From Phocaeicola plebeius (GTDB taxonomy: Bacteria; Bacteroidota; Bacteroidia; Bacteroidales; Bacteroidaceae), in assembly GCF_003437535.1 (NCBI RefSeq), contig NZ_QSQT01000002.1, positions 124,001 to 188,000 of the forward strand: 64,000 nt of DNA. Direction: 5' to 3'. Under the pieces are notes generated by a model that made no database searches, was not told where the DNA came from, and saw only the letters and a list, made by a program, of their open reading frames with translations. Below, piece after piece: positions 8,612 through 17,492 of the stretch. Numbering within the stretch: position 1 is the first letter of the stretch; every line of letters starts with the position of its first letter. The position numbers were made by a program, and so were the translations under genes.

Positions 8612-8686
8612 CCGTTTGTTAAATACACTAAGACCTTAAAATTATGCAGAATGTGGATACTTAATTTAGCATTTGGTGAAAGAACA

Positions 8687-8720
8687 TAAAAAAGCCGGAA
8701 GAAGGGGAAGTTCCTCCGGC
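8687..8720 (-). terminator. Rho-independent terminator of the predicted antisense RNA
   Basis: Arms at 8694-8703 and 8711-8720 pair with one mismatch around a 7-base loop, and the run of six A on the plus strand (8688-8693) gives the T-tract on the minus strand. On the plus strand the hairpin has no following T-run, so it points to minus-strand transcription. Confidence 0.65.
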
Positions 8721-8771
8721 GAAGACCTTAGTTCTTTCTAACTTGTTAGTTTTTAAGATGTTTTCTAAGGG
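8687..8771 (-). ncRNA. Predicted cis-antisense small RNA in the susC leader (DonS-like)
   Basis: Predicted from sequence only. On the minus strand a TACTTTTG promoter box (8778-8785) is followed about 60 bases later by a strong intrinsic terminator: stem GCCGGAGGAA/TTCTTCCGGC and six T residues, ending near 8687. The resulting RNA of about 85 nt would be antisense to the leader between the anti-sigma gene and susC. Antisense RNAs in exactly this place are known from Bacteroides PULs controlled by ECF sigma/anti-sigma pairs (DonS of B. fragilis and relatives), where they repress the susC operon. The -33 element is weak, so the 5' end is approximate. Confidence 0.55.
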
Positions 8772-8777
8772 ATGCGG

Positions 8778-8785
8778 CAAAAGTA
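8778..8785 (-). promoter_or_regulatory. Predicted promoter of the antisense RNA
   Basis: The minus strand reads TACTTTTG, an exact TAnnTTTG match. No good -33 TTTG is present at the usual spacing. A start near 8771 would give a transcript ending at the terminator 8687-8720. Confidence 0.45.
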
Positions 8786-8845
8786 ATAAAACATTCCTTG
8801 TAAAACGCCTTTTATCAGAAATTTTTAATCTTAAAATTTAAGCTT

Positions 8846-11800
8846 ATGAATTACAGAAAAAAAGCCATGTTAATGGCCGGGGCTTTGCTATGCCTTAATC
8901 TAAGCATATACTCACAGAGTATATCGTTGAAAATGAGCAATGTATCGGTGAAGAAGGCGATGACAGAACTTCAAACTAAGAGTGGTTATTCTTTCGTATA
9001 TATAGCTGGTGATGTAGATACAGACCGTACGGTTTCAATTAATGCCAGTCAGCTGAAGGATGCGGTTGCTCAGATTTTGAAGGGGCAGAATGTATCGTAT
9101 GAAATTCAAGGTAAAAATATTGTAATCAAAAAAGGAAGCCAGCAGCAGGTTACTTCTTCTGAAAAGAAGAAAAAGGTAACAGGAACGGTTAAGGATTCTA
9201 ATGGGGAACCGATAATTGGAGCAACAGTTATTGAGAAAGGAACTGCTAATGGTACTGTAACTGATTTTGACGGAAATTATACACTGGAGCTTTCTGACAA
9301 TGGAATACTAGCTATTAGTTATATTGGTTATAAAAGTCAAGAATTTGTTGCCTCTCAGATTAAGCAGGGAGCATTAGCCGTTACATTGAAGGAAGATACA
9401 GAAGTGATGGATGAAGTCGTTGTTGTGGGGTATGGTTCTCAAAAAAAATCTAATATTACATCTGCTGTAAAAAGTATTAAATCCGAGCAGATATTAGGGG
9501 TTTCAACACCGAATGTCGAAAATATGCTTCAAGGGAAAATTGCAGGTGTTCAGGTATATCAGTCAGGAGGAAAACCTGGTGAAAAGGCTACAATTCGTGT
9601 GCGAGGAAAAAGCTCTTTAGGTAGTAGTGTAGATCCTTTATGGGTAGTGGATGGAGTTATTCAGGTTGAAAATCCAGACATTAATCCACAAGATATAGAG
9701 TCTTTAACAGTATTAAAGGATGCAGCAGCAACTTCTTTGTACGGTTCGAGAGCTACCAGTGGTGTTATTGTGGTTACAACCAAAAGAGCTAAAGAAAATA
9801 GTAGGAATATAAATATTTCAGCTAATTGGGGCATTGGCAATATCAATGAAGGAAACTTTAAGATGATGAATTCAGAACAATTGGCTGCAGAGTGGGAAAA
9901 GATGGGACTTGAGGTCCCGGAACAAGCGAGAAAGGTTGATTTTGACTGGTGGGATGCCGCTACGCAGACAAGCTTCACTCAAGATTATAATATTTCATTT
10001 TCTGGTGGTAATGATAAAATTCAAGCATATATTTCTGGTGGATATTATTCTGAAGATGCAACGATAAAAGGATTAAAAATTCAGCGTTTTAAGGCATTGA
10101 CAAATATTACCTATAAGGCTGCAAAATGGTTGACAATTAAGCCTAGAATACGAGCATCTTATGACGATGATGTAGATCATAATACTCCTGATTTACATGA
10201 GTTGTATGCGCAGATGCCATGGGATTACCCGTATTATGAGGATGGAACATTGATAAACCCACGTGAGTTAAGATCTGGTTATACTTGGTATGGCCGTGAT
10301 TTAACTAATAGTTTTTATGATTCTCAATGGAATTATAGCAAGACTAAGACTCTGACAACAGAAGGTGGATTTGATTTTGAAATTAGATTTAATGATAATT
10401 TCACATTCTCTTCAACAAATAGTGTTCGTTTTAGCAATAAGAAGTATTTTAATTATGAAGATCCTCGTTCTGTTGCAGGTTCAGCTGTAAAAGGTGAGAT
10501 GGAAGAAACTTGGACTAAGTCTTTATCGAGATTTTCTAATCAGATGCTGAGATACAATAAAACTTTTGGTAAATTAAATGTTATAGCATTAGCAGCCTAC
10601 GAGTTTAATGATTATTCGTTGGAAACCACTGATGTTATAAAACAAGGTTTCTTCCCTGGCTCCTCTGTCCTTGATAATGCTGCAAATTTAAATGCTATAA
10701 ATGGAGAAAAGATGGAGTGGGCTTTATCGTCTTTCTTGTGTAATGTAAATTTTGCCTATGATTCAAAATATTTTTTGCAAGCTTCTATTCGAAATGATGC
10801 CTCTTCTCGTTTTGGTAAGGATAAGAGGAATGGTACCTTCTTCTCTGTAAGCGGTGGATGGAATATTGCGCAGGAAGATTTTTATAAACGTTCGGTTCTT
10901 GCATCAATTTTAAATGAGGCAAAATTGAGAATTAGTTATGGTGGTGTAGGAAATTTACCAAAGGATTATTATCCTCATCTCAATTTATACGATATAAAAG
11001 GTACATATAATGGGGTTAATGGCGCTTTCCCTTCTCAATTAGGGAATTCTAGTTTATCATGGGAAAAATCTTATGAAACTAATATTGGTTTAGATTTGAC
11101 ATTTATAAATCGGGTTAATGTATCTTTAGATTATTATATTAAAAATACTTCTGGGCTTGTATATTTTGTGACTCTGCCAGCTACGACAGGTTTTACTGGT
11201 TATTGGGATAATATTGGTGCTGTTCGTAATAAAGGGTTTGAACTTAGTTTGGATGCACAGGTTTTAAAAGATACTCCATTTAAATGGAACTTAGGATTTA
11301 ATTATAGTTTGAATCGTAATAAAATTGTAGAGTTGTATCAAGGTAAGGATGTTATATCTTCATGGCAGATTCGTAGAGAGGGTGAGGATATTAATACTTT
11401 TTATTTAAGAAAGTGGGCTGGAGTTGATCCTGATAATGGTGACCCTTTGTGGGAAAAAGTAAATGAAGATGGTACAGTAACAACGACAAATAATTATAAT
11501 GAAGCGACCTTACAAGTTGTAGGAAAAGCAACTCCTGATTTTACGGGCTCTATTAATTCAACAATGCAATATAAGGATTTTACGCTTTCTATGAATTGGA
11601 ATTTTGTTGTTGGAAATGATGTCTATCATTATCGGGAAAATTTTGATTCAAATGGAGCTTACCCTACTTATAATCAAATGGTACCTATGGATGATTGGGT
11701 TAGATGGGAAAAACCTGGAGATATTGCAACCCATCCTCGTTTAGTTGATGGTGGAAATTTGAATTCTCAAAGAAACTCTTCTAGGTATCTGGAAGATGGG

Positions 11801-12022
11801 TCTTATATTCGATTGAGAAATATACAATTATCATACAGGTTGCCAGATAAATTTTTATCTAAGATTGGTTTAAAATCTACTTCAATTTATGTTAGTGGAG
11901 ATAATTTATTGACATTTACAAAATATCCAGGTCGCGATCCTGAAGTAGGCGAGAGTGGAGAGGATACATATAGTTATCCTAATATTAGAAAAATTGTATT
12001 TGGGTTGAATATTAATTTTTAA
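8846..12022 (+). CDS. SusC-like TonB-dependent transporter with N-terminal STN signalling domain
   Basis: Outer-membrane barrel that imports an oligosaccharide with its SusD lid and signals to the anti-sigma factor. The 1058-residue protein has a signal peptide (about 1-24), an STN domain (about 25-95, ISLKMSNVSVKKAMTELQ ... ISYEIQ-type end), a carboxypeptidase-regulatory-like domain (about 108-182, VTGTVKDSNGEPIIGATVIE), the TonB-box region DEVVVVGYGSQKK (about 189-201), the plug with VRGKSSLGSSVDPLWVVDG, and a barrel ending in FGLNINF. From about 9100 onward the gene is much richer in A+T than its upstream neighbours, as is the rest of this PUL, which suggests transfer. It heads the operon susC-susD-GH123. 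Confidence 0.95.
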   Translation: MNYRKKAMLMAGALLCLNLSIYSQSISLKMSNVSVKKAMTELQTKSGYSFVYIAGDVDTDRTVSINASQLKDAVAQILKGQNVSYEIQGKNIVIKKGSQQQVTSSEKKKKVTGTVKDSNGEPIIGATVIEKGTANGTVTDFDGNYTLELSDNGILAISYIGYKSQEFVASQIKQGALAVTLKEDTEVMDEVVVVGYGSQKKSNITSAVKSIKSEQILGVSTPNVENMLQGKIAGVQVYQSGGKPGEKATIRVRGKSSLGSSVDPLWVVDGVIQVENPDINPQDIESLTVLKDAAATSLYGSRATSGVIVVTTKRAKENSRNINISANWGIGNINEGNFKMMNSEQLAAEWEKMGLEVPEQARKVDFDWWDAATQTSFTQDYNISFSGGNDKIQAYISGGYYSEDATIKGLKIQRFKALTNITYKAAKWLTIKPRIRASYDDDVDHNTPDLHELYAQMPWDYPYYEDGTLINPRELRSGYTWYGRDLTNSFYDSQWNYSKTKTLTTEGGFDFEIRFNDNFTFSSTNSVRFSNKKYFNYEDPRSVAGSAVKGEMEETWTKSLSRFSNQMLRYNKTFGKLNVIALAAYEFNDYSLETTDVIKQGFFPGSSVLDNAANLNAINGEKMEWALSSFLCNVNFAYDSKYFLQASIRNDASSRFGKDKRNGTFFSVSGGWNIAQEDFYKRSVLASILNEAKLRISYGGVGNLPKDYYPHLNLYDIKGTYNGVNGAFPSQLGNSSLSWEKSYETNIGLDLTFINRVNVSLDYYIKNTSGLVYFVTLPATTGFTGYWDNIGAVRNKGFELSLDAQVLKDTPFKWNLGFNYSLNRNKIVELYQGKDVISSWQIRREGEDINTFYLRKWAGVDPDNGDPLWEKVNEDGTVTTTNNYNEATLQVVGKATPDFTGSINSTMQYKDFTLSMNWNFVVGNDVYHYRENFDSNGAYPTYNQMVPMDDWVRWEKPGDIATHPRLVDGGNLNSQRNSSRYLEDGSYIRLRNIQLSYRLPDKFLSKIGLKSTSIYVSGDNLLTFTKYPGRDPEVGESGEDTYSYPNIRKIVFGLNINF

Positions 12023-12027
12023 ATGAT

Positions 12028-13695
12028 ATGAAAAGAATATTATATGCTATAGCAATATTGTGTTCAATTGCTTCTTGTGATGTGGAACGCTTACCTTATG
12101 ATGCAGTTGATAGTAGTCAGGCAATTAATGATCCTGATTATGCGAATAATGCATTAATAGGTATTTATGGGAATTTAAAAAGTAAATTGTCAGATTCTTG
12201 GATAAATGAGGCCCATCGCTTGATGGAATACAATGGTGATAATGTGTCTTTAAGTGGAACAACGGGAGATGATTTGTTTTATATTTATAACTATCATCAT
12301 ATAGATAATGGGGCTCGTATTAATAACTTTTGGATAAAATCTTATCAAGTTATTTATGGAACTAATTCGGCTATTGAGAATATAAAGGAAGGGCAAAGTG
12401 CTGAGACTGATAATTTCCTTGGTGAAGCTTATTATTTGAGAGCATTAATGTATTTGTATCTTACAAATGTTTTTGGAAAGCCTTATAACCAAGCTCTTGA
12501 AACAAATCTGAGCGTTCCTTTAAAATTGGATACAGATATAAATAATCAACCTCCTCGTGCAACTGTAAAGCAAGTTTTTGAACAAATTGAAAAAGACTTA
12601 ATTAAGGCTGCTAAGTTGATGACTATACAAAAGCCGGTATTTTATGCTAATCGTGAGGCTGCCTATGCTTTATTGTCTCGTATATATTTATATATGGAGC
12701 AAAATGAGAAATGTATAGAATATGCAGATAAAGTAATAGATAGTGAGCGTTTTCATTTGTTGAGTGCCAATGAATATCGAAAAATGAATACATTATTACC
12801 GGAAGCAAATCCAGAGGCTATTTTCTCCATTAAATATTTATCAGGAATAGAAGAAGGTTCTCTTAATGACGTAGTAGGAGGATTTTATTGTACAATTGAT
12901 GGCTTAGGATGGGGAGAAATGTATGCATCAAGGACCTATATAGATGCTGTTTCTTATTTTCCCAATGATGCAAGAAAGGCGTTTATCGTTCCTCAGTATG
13001 AAGATGGTGATCAAATGGAAGGTGTGTGGGTCTCAATGATTATGGCTGAAGATGGTACTTTAATCCCTTCTTATCAATATGGAGCTTGTAGGTTAGATGG
13101 CTCGACTTATGTAATGACAAAAGATAATAGTGAGGTCGTATTGGATAAAACTATAACTCCTACAGGTGTAGTACAATATTCATTCCAAGATGCTGGTCAA
13201 ACTTATGTTGTATATGTTGATAAAAAAATGAAAAAAAGAGGTAATTATCCATTATATTTTATTACAAAATGCTCATTACAAGAAGAAAAGAATCATGCAT
13301 GGTCTCCGTGTATTATTCGTTATTCAGAAGTCTTATTAAATAAGGCTGAGGCTCTTTGTAAATTGGATAGAAACTCTGAGGCTATTACTATTTTAAATTC
13401 TATAAGGGCTAATAGAGATTGTCCTGATTATAATAATGATGTTATTAGTGGTAGAGGATATACTGATTTGTTAGATATATTGTTGGAGGAAAGACGTATA
13501 GAATTAGCATATGAAGGGCATCGAGCTTTGGATTTGTTTAGAAATAAGAGAAATCTTAATCGGAATTATCCAGGAAGTCATTTAGTGAATAAAGATTCTT
13601 ACAAGGAAATAAAGTGGTCAGATAAGAATATTATTGAACTTATTCCATTGAATCAGATTAACGCTCAAGGTAATCTTGTACAGAATGAGATTTAA
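12028..13695 (+). CDS. SusD-like glycan-binding lipoprotein
   Basis: Surface lipoprotein that caps the SusC barrel and binds the glycan. It starts six bases after susC ends. The 555-residue protein has a lipobox (AILCSIASC, C17) followed by acidic residues (CDVERLPYD). It then shows the SusD N-terminal helices (NNALIGIYGNLKSKL, FLGEAYYLRALMYLYLTNVFGKP) and the C-terminal RagB/SusD domain (VLLNKAEALCKLDRNSEAI, LLEERRIELAYEGHRALDLFR). Length is typical. Like its partner it is AT-rich. The bound glycan cannot be read from the sequence; the downstream GH123-like enzyme and the fucosidase relic suggest a GalNAc- and fucose-containing host glycan. Confidence 0.95.
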   Translation: MKRILYAIAILCSIASCDVERLPYDAVDSSQAINDPDYANNALIGIYGNLKSKLSDSWINEAHRLMEYNGDNVSLSGTTGDDLFYIYNYHHIDNGARINNFWIKSYQVIYGTNSAIENIKEGQSAETDNFLGEAYYLRALMYLYLTNVFGKPYNQALETNLSVPLKLDTDINNQPPRATVKQVFEQIEKDLIKAAKLMTIQKPVFYANREAAYALLSRIYLYMEQNEKCIEYADKVIDSERFHLLSANEYRKMNTLLPEANPEAIFSIKYLSGIEEGSLNDVVGGFYCTIDGLGWGEMYASRTYIDAVSYFPNDARKAFIVPQYEDGDQMEGVWVSMIMAEDGTLIPSYQYGACRLDGSTYVMTKDNSEVVLDKTITPTGVVQYSFQDAGQTYVVYVDKKMKKRGNYPLYFITKCSLQEEKNHAWSPCIIRYSEVLLNKAEALCKLDRNSEAITILNSIRANRDCPDYNNDVISGRGYTDLLDILLEERRIELAYEGHRALDLFRNKRNLNRNYPGSHLVNKDSYKEIKWSDKNIIELIPLNQINAQGNLVQNEI

Positions 13696-13754
13696 GTGGG
13701 GTTTTAATGAGATGGTGGTTTCTTACTGCCATCTCTGATTTATATTTATATATT

Positions 13755-15503
13755 ATGAATAATATGAGATTTATATTTTTGTGCTGTGTCGTTTTAAATT
13801 CATTTTTATTGTTTGGACAGGATGATTATAACGAATTATCAGATAGTAAATATGTTGATTTAGAAGTTTGGAGGAAACAAAAGGACGATTTGTGTATTTC
13901 ATGGGGGGATGCAAATAAACACTATTCTTCTCAAAACGTTCCAGATGTGCCTATTTGTTTGAAGCATAAACTAAAGGGATGGAAAGGAGAGAAATTGAAT
14001 GCATTATTTTTAATATGGAGTAAATTACGGGATTGTAATGTATCAGTTGAGATAACAGATTTGCATCAAAAAAATGGAGGTATTATTTCTAAAGAGAATC
14101 TTTCTGTTGGCTTTGTAAGATATGTGATGACTGATGAGTTTGTGAGGGAAGGAAAAACGAGCTGTGGCTTTCGATATGATAAAACAGAATGGGATTCTTC
14201 TTTAGTGGCAGATGTAATAGATATAAAAAAAGATTTTTTGTTGCGCAAGATGCATGTTACTCCAGTATGGGTTAGTATAAATGTACCTCGTGATATTACG
14301 GCTGGTAAATATTATGGTGAAATTATAGTCAACCTTGATGGAAAAGAATATAAAAGACTGAAACTTCAAACTCAGATTGTAGACCGTGAACTTCCTGTTG
14401 TTTCTCAATGGAAATTTCATTTGGATTTGTGGCAAAATCCGTATGCCGTAGCTCGATATTATAATGTTAGTGTTTGGACTGAGAAACACTTTGAAGTTAT
14501 GCGCCCTATTATGAAAGCTTTGGCAGAAGCTGGGCAGAAAGTTATAACAGCAAGTATTATGCATAAACCATGGAATGGACAGACCTATGATTATTTTGAG
14601 TCTATGGTTACATGGAAAAGAACTTTGGATGGAGAGTGGACATTTGGCTTTGATATCTTTGATAAGTGGGTGAATTTTATGATGTCTTTAGGAATTGATA
14701 AACAGATAAATTGCTATTCTATGGTTCCTTGGAATTATTCTTTTAAATATTTTGATGAACGAACTAATTCTATGGAATATATTAAAACTAAACCTGGTGA
14801 TAAAGAGTATAATGATATGTGGATTGCCTTTCTGACTCAGTTCTCTAGTCACTTAAAAGAAAAAGGTTGGTTCTCAAAGACTTGTATTGCTATGGATGAG
14901 AGGCCTTTGCCTATAATGAAAACAGTTCTTGATTTGATACGTAAAGCAGATAAAGAGTTTAAAGTTGCTCTTGCTGGATTATATTATGAAGAAATAGAAC
15001 CGGAATTGTATGATTATTGTATTTCAACTGATCAAGTGCTACCTAAAAATGTAATAGAAAAAAGGAAGAAACAACATCTTGTTACCACATATTATACATA
15101 TTGTGCTGATTGTAAGCCTAACACATTTACATTTTCGGATCCTGCAGAAGCCGCATGGATTCCATTATATTCGATAAAGCTGGGACTTTGTGGGTACTTA
15201 AGATGGGCATATAATAGTTGGGGAGAAGATCCTTTACGAGATTCACGATTTCGGCAATGGCCTGCTGGAGATACATATTTAGTTTATCCAGGTTTTCGTT
15301 CTTCTGTTAGATTTGAGAAAATGATTGAAGGAATCCAACAATATGAAAAACTTCAAAAATTAAGAGAAGACTTTAAAAGGAATAAACATCTTATACGTAA
15401 AGTTGAACAATGTATAAATGCTTTTAATATACAAGATTTGGCAAAAGAAGGAACAGCATCTTCGGATATTAAAAGAGTTATCAGTTTGTTGAATGAACAG
15501 TAG
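13755..15503 (+). CDS. GH123-like (DUF4091) glycoside hydrolase, probable beta-N-acetylgalactosaminidase
   Basis: Secreted enzyme predicted to remove beta-linked GalNAc from the imported or surface-bound glycan. The protein (582 residues from the ATG at 13755) starts with a signal peptide (MNNMRFIFLCCVVLNSFLLFGQ). An N-terminal beta-sandwich (to about residue 200) is followed by a catalytic barrel carrying the adjacent acidic pair in CIAMDERPL (D381-E382). That pair matches the Asp-Glu used in GH123 for substrate-assisted hydrolysis. Substrate-site aromatics (LDLWQNP, LRWAYNSWGEDPL) are also present. An ATG at 13707 is rejected: it precedes a hairpin (13709-13735) and adds no signal-like sequence. 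Family call from memory of DUF4091/GH123 motifs; exact substrate unproved. Confidence 0.75.
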   Translation: MNNMRFIFLCCVVLNSFLLFGQDDYNELSDSKYVDLEVWRKQKDDLCISWGDANKHYSSQNVPDVPICLKHKLKGWKGEKLNALFLIWSKLRDCNVSVEITDLHQKNGGIISKENLSVGFVRYVMTDEFVREGKTSCGFRYDKTEWDSSLVADVIDIKKDFLLRKMHVTPVWVSINVPRDITAGKYYGEIIVNLDGKEYKRLKLQTQIVDRELPVVSQWKFHLDLWQNPYAVARYYNVSVWTEKHFEVMRPIMKALAEAGQKVITASIMHKPWNGQTYDYFESMVTWKRTLDGEWTFGFDIFDKWVNFMMSLGIDKQINCYSMVPWNYSFKYFDERTNSMEYIKTKPGDKEYNDMWIAFLTQFSSHLKEKGWFSKTCIAMDERPLPIMKTVLDLIRKADKEFKVALAGLYYEEIEPELYDYCISTDQVLPKNVIEKRKKQHLVTTYYTYCADCKPNTFTFSDPAEAAWIPLYSIKLGLCGYLRWAYNSWGEDPLRDSRFRQWPAGDTYLVYPGFRSSVRFEKMIEGIQQYEKLQKLREDFKRNKHLIRKVEQCINAFNIQDLAKEGTASSDIKRVISLLNEQ

Positions 15504-15551
15504 ATGATAAAAGAAAAGTCCATTTTGATTTGAAGTGATGACCTCTAAAAG

Positions 15552-15599
15552 TGAACTGCACTCAAAAAGTTTTGTGCTTAACTTTTTGGGTGCGGTTCA
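15552..15599. mobile_element. IS3-family (IS150-group) scar: two terminal repeats with body deleted
   Basis: Two 20-base arms, TGAACTGCACTCAAAAAGTT (15552-15571) and its inverse at 15580-15599, match at 18 of 20 positions and are separated by only 8 bases. The arms have the TG...CTGCACCC...GTT form of IS150-group ends, with the tips facing outward, so the structure is an insertion sequence whose whole interior was lost. No flanking target duplication is visible. The glycosidase fragment begins exactly at its right end, which suggests the element mediated the adjoining deletion. Confidence 0.6.
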
Positions 15600-15941
15600 G
15601 ATAAACAGATTTTCCTGAATACGCTGGAGAAGGTTTCTTCCTCATGGAATTTTAATCATGTATGGGGATGGGATTTTCCAATGTTGGCTATGGCAGCAGC
15701 TCGATGCGGAAAACCTCAGTTAGCGTTAGAGTATTTGTTGCACCCATCTCCTAATTTTCAGTTTGATGAGCATGGACTGGCTACTGGAGGTCCTTTCCCG
15801 TATCTGCCTTCCAATGGGGCTTTGCTGACAGCTATAGCCATGATGGTCGAGGGATGGGATGGTTCTGCTGGAAAGTTTCCCGGTTTTCCACAAGATGGCT
15901 CATGGGTTATAAACGCGGAGGATTTTAATCGTATGCCTTGA
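15600..15941 (+). pseudogene. C-terminal fragment of a six-hairpin-type glycosidase (GH65/GH95-like)
   Basis: An open frame starting directly at the right end of the IS scar reads DKQIFLNTLEKVSSSWNF, then HVWGWDFPMLAMAAARCGKP, and continues to LATGGPFPYLPSNGALLTAIAMMVEGWDGS and the end NAEDFNRMP. The WGWDFPM..A and NGALL.A.AMM motifs are those of the C-terminal (alpha/alpha)6-barrel of large Bacteroides glycosidases of the six-hairpin superfamily. All of the N-terminal part is absent and no start site is left, so it is a remnant. It belonged to the same PUL as the GH123 gene. The exact GH family is uncertain. Confidence 0.6.
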
Positions 15942-16080
15942 TTATGAGATTGTCGGGTTTATGGAGTGGTTATGTTTGTTTCTAAGAATTTCGATTCTGA
16001 ATATACCTTACTTATATTAAATCATCGATTTCTTCCTATAATCCTACATTTTTATCCTATTTTTCGCTTAATTTCCCATC

Positions 16081-16088
16081 TATATTTG
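16081..16088 (+). promoter_or_regulatory. Predicted promoter upstream of the GH29 pseudogene
   Basis: TATATTTG matches the -7 consensus, with T-rich sequence at the expected -33 distance. The pseudogene ATG is about 40 bases downstream. Confidence 0.45.
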
Positions 16089-16127
16089 TAAAAGGAATTA
16101 TGTGATTTTATAAAAATAGGAATAGAT

Positions 16128-17422
16128 ATGAACCAATTTATAATGTTAGGTTGTTTGTGGTTGGGGGCTTGTGCGACGGCTTTTTCCCAGCAGCAGACTA
16201 ATGGAGTGAATTATCAGTTAGGACCGATACCGTCAGTGCATAAACCGCTGGCGGAAAATTCTGTTCCGATGGGGAATATTCAGACTTTTGAAGAGGTAAA
16301 ATTAGATTTGCCGATAACTTCCGGACCGTATGAACCTACGTGGAGGTCGATTGAGACAAATTATCCGGGTTACACCGGAATGGTTGCGGGATTCCAAATT
16401 CGGAATCTGGATACATTTTGGACCGCAGTCGGAGGAGAAAGTGGCGACTGGTATGCCCGAAAAATGTACGTGGAGGGGATACCGGCGTATGAAAATCATC
16501 TGAAAAATTATGAGAATCCCTCGGAAGTGGGATACAAGGAGGCATTGCGCGACTGGAATCCGAAGAAGTTTAACCCGCAGTGTGCATCATGACCAGTTTG
16601 ATATGTGGAATTCTAAATATCAGCCTTGGAACTCCACGCGTCTGGGATCGAAGTGTGATTTGATTGGCGAATGGGAGAAGGCTGCAAGAAAGGCTGGAAT
16701 CCGTTTTGGTCTTACCTTCCATCATGAGTATTCCTGGTGGTGGCAGACAGCTTTTCAAAGTGATACAAAAGGTGATAAGAAAGGAGTGCCATACGACGGA
16801 AACCTGACACTGGCCGACGGCAAAGGTAAATGGTGGGAAGGATTAGACCCTAAATATCTCTATGGGATTAATTTGAGGGAGTATGAAACGGTGGCTGAGG
16901 CGGCTAACTCAAGATGGTCTCCTCCTCAGGCTGGTATCTTTAGCGGCCATCTGGAGTATGCCGAATGGTATGCCAAATGGTGGGCGTTGAGAATGATGGA
17001 TGCCGTAGATAAATACAATCCGGATTTCATTTATACAGACGGTACGGACCAGCAACCTTTCAGTGGCTCAGGAACAGGTACTGGATACAAATGTGATGCC
17101 ATGCAACGGGTAATAGCGGATTTTTATAATAAGACGCTGGATCGATGGGGAAAGCTTCTATACCACCGACTTTCGTTTTACAGTAGGCAAAGATGGAGCA
17201 ATCTATGCTTGGTGTATGACTGTGCCAAAGGCTGGTGATAAACTGAAAATCCTTTCTTTAGGAAGTGATGCGGGTACAGGACAAAAGCAGGTGACTTCTG
17301 TGGAATTGTTGGGAGAGAAGAATAAGATAGAATGGAAGCAAGAGGCTGATGGATTGAGTATTGTTTATCCTGATTCTGCTCATCTGAAAACAGCTGTAGG
17401 ATTCCGAATCGTATGTAAGTAA
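16128..17422 (+). pseudogene. GH29 alpha-L-fucosidase, multiply disrupted
   Basis: Ancestrally a secreted fucosidase. A signal peptide and N-terminal strand (GPYEPTWRSIETNYPG) are read in one frame. Around 16370-16425 a second frame carries EWLRDSKFGIWIHFGPQS, the start of the GH29 barrel, and the first frame then resumes with GDWYARKMYVEG. Near 16580 the gene jumps from KKFNPQ to HHDQFDMWNSKYQPWNS, losing an expected stretch and the frame. The nucleophile region NPDFIYTDGTD is present. Near 17155 another deletion joins LDRWGK to the C-terminal domain FYTTDFRFTVGKDGAIYAW, which ends at 17422. At least four lesions (two frameshifts, two deletions) make it non-functional. It has its own promoter and ends at a bidirectional terminator. 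Confidence 0.85.
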
Positions 17423-17440
17423 ACAGATTGAGAATGTGTA

Positions 17441-17476
17441 ACAAAAAATGCGGAACGTATGTCCCGCATTTTTTGT
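17441..17476. terminator. Bidirectional terminator between the GH29 relic and the sulfotransferase
   Basis: Arms acaaaaaatgcgg (17441-17453) and ccgcattttttgt (17464-17476) are exact inverse complements, with T-runs available on both strands. It separates two convergent units. Confidence 0.85.
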
Positions 17477-17492
17477 TCTATTGAGTTTAGTC

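Noticed and set aside
13707..13754. Upstream ATG for the GH123-like gene
   Set aside because: It overlaps a hairpin and would put 16 residues before a good signal peptide.
15552..15599. Simple terminator of the GH123 gene
   Set aside because: The 18/20 arms have IS150-type tips and join a truncated gene, so an IS scar explains more, although termination may be a secondary effect.
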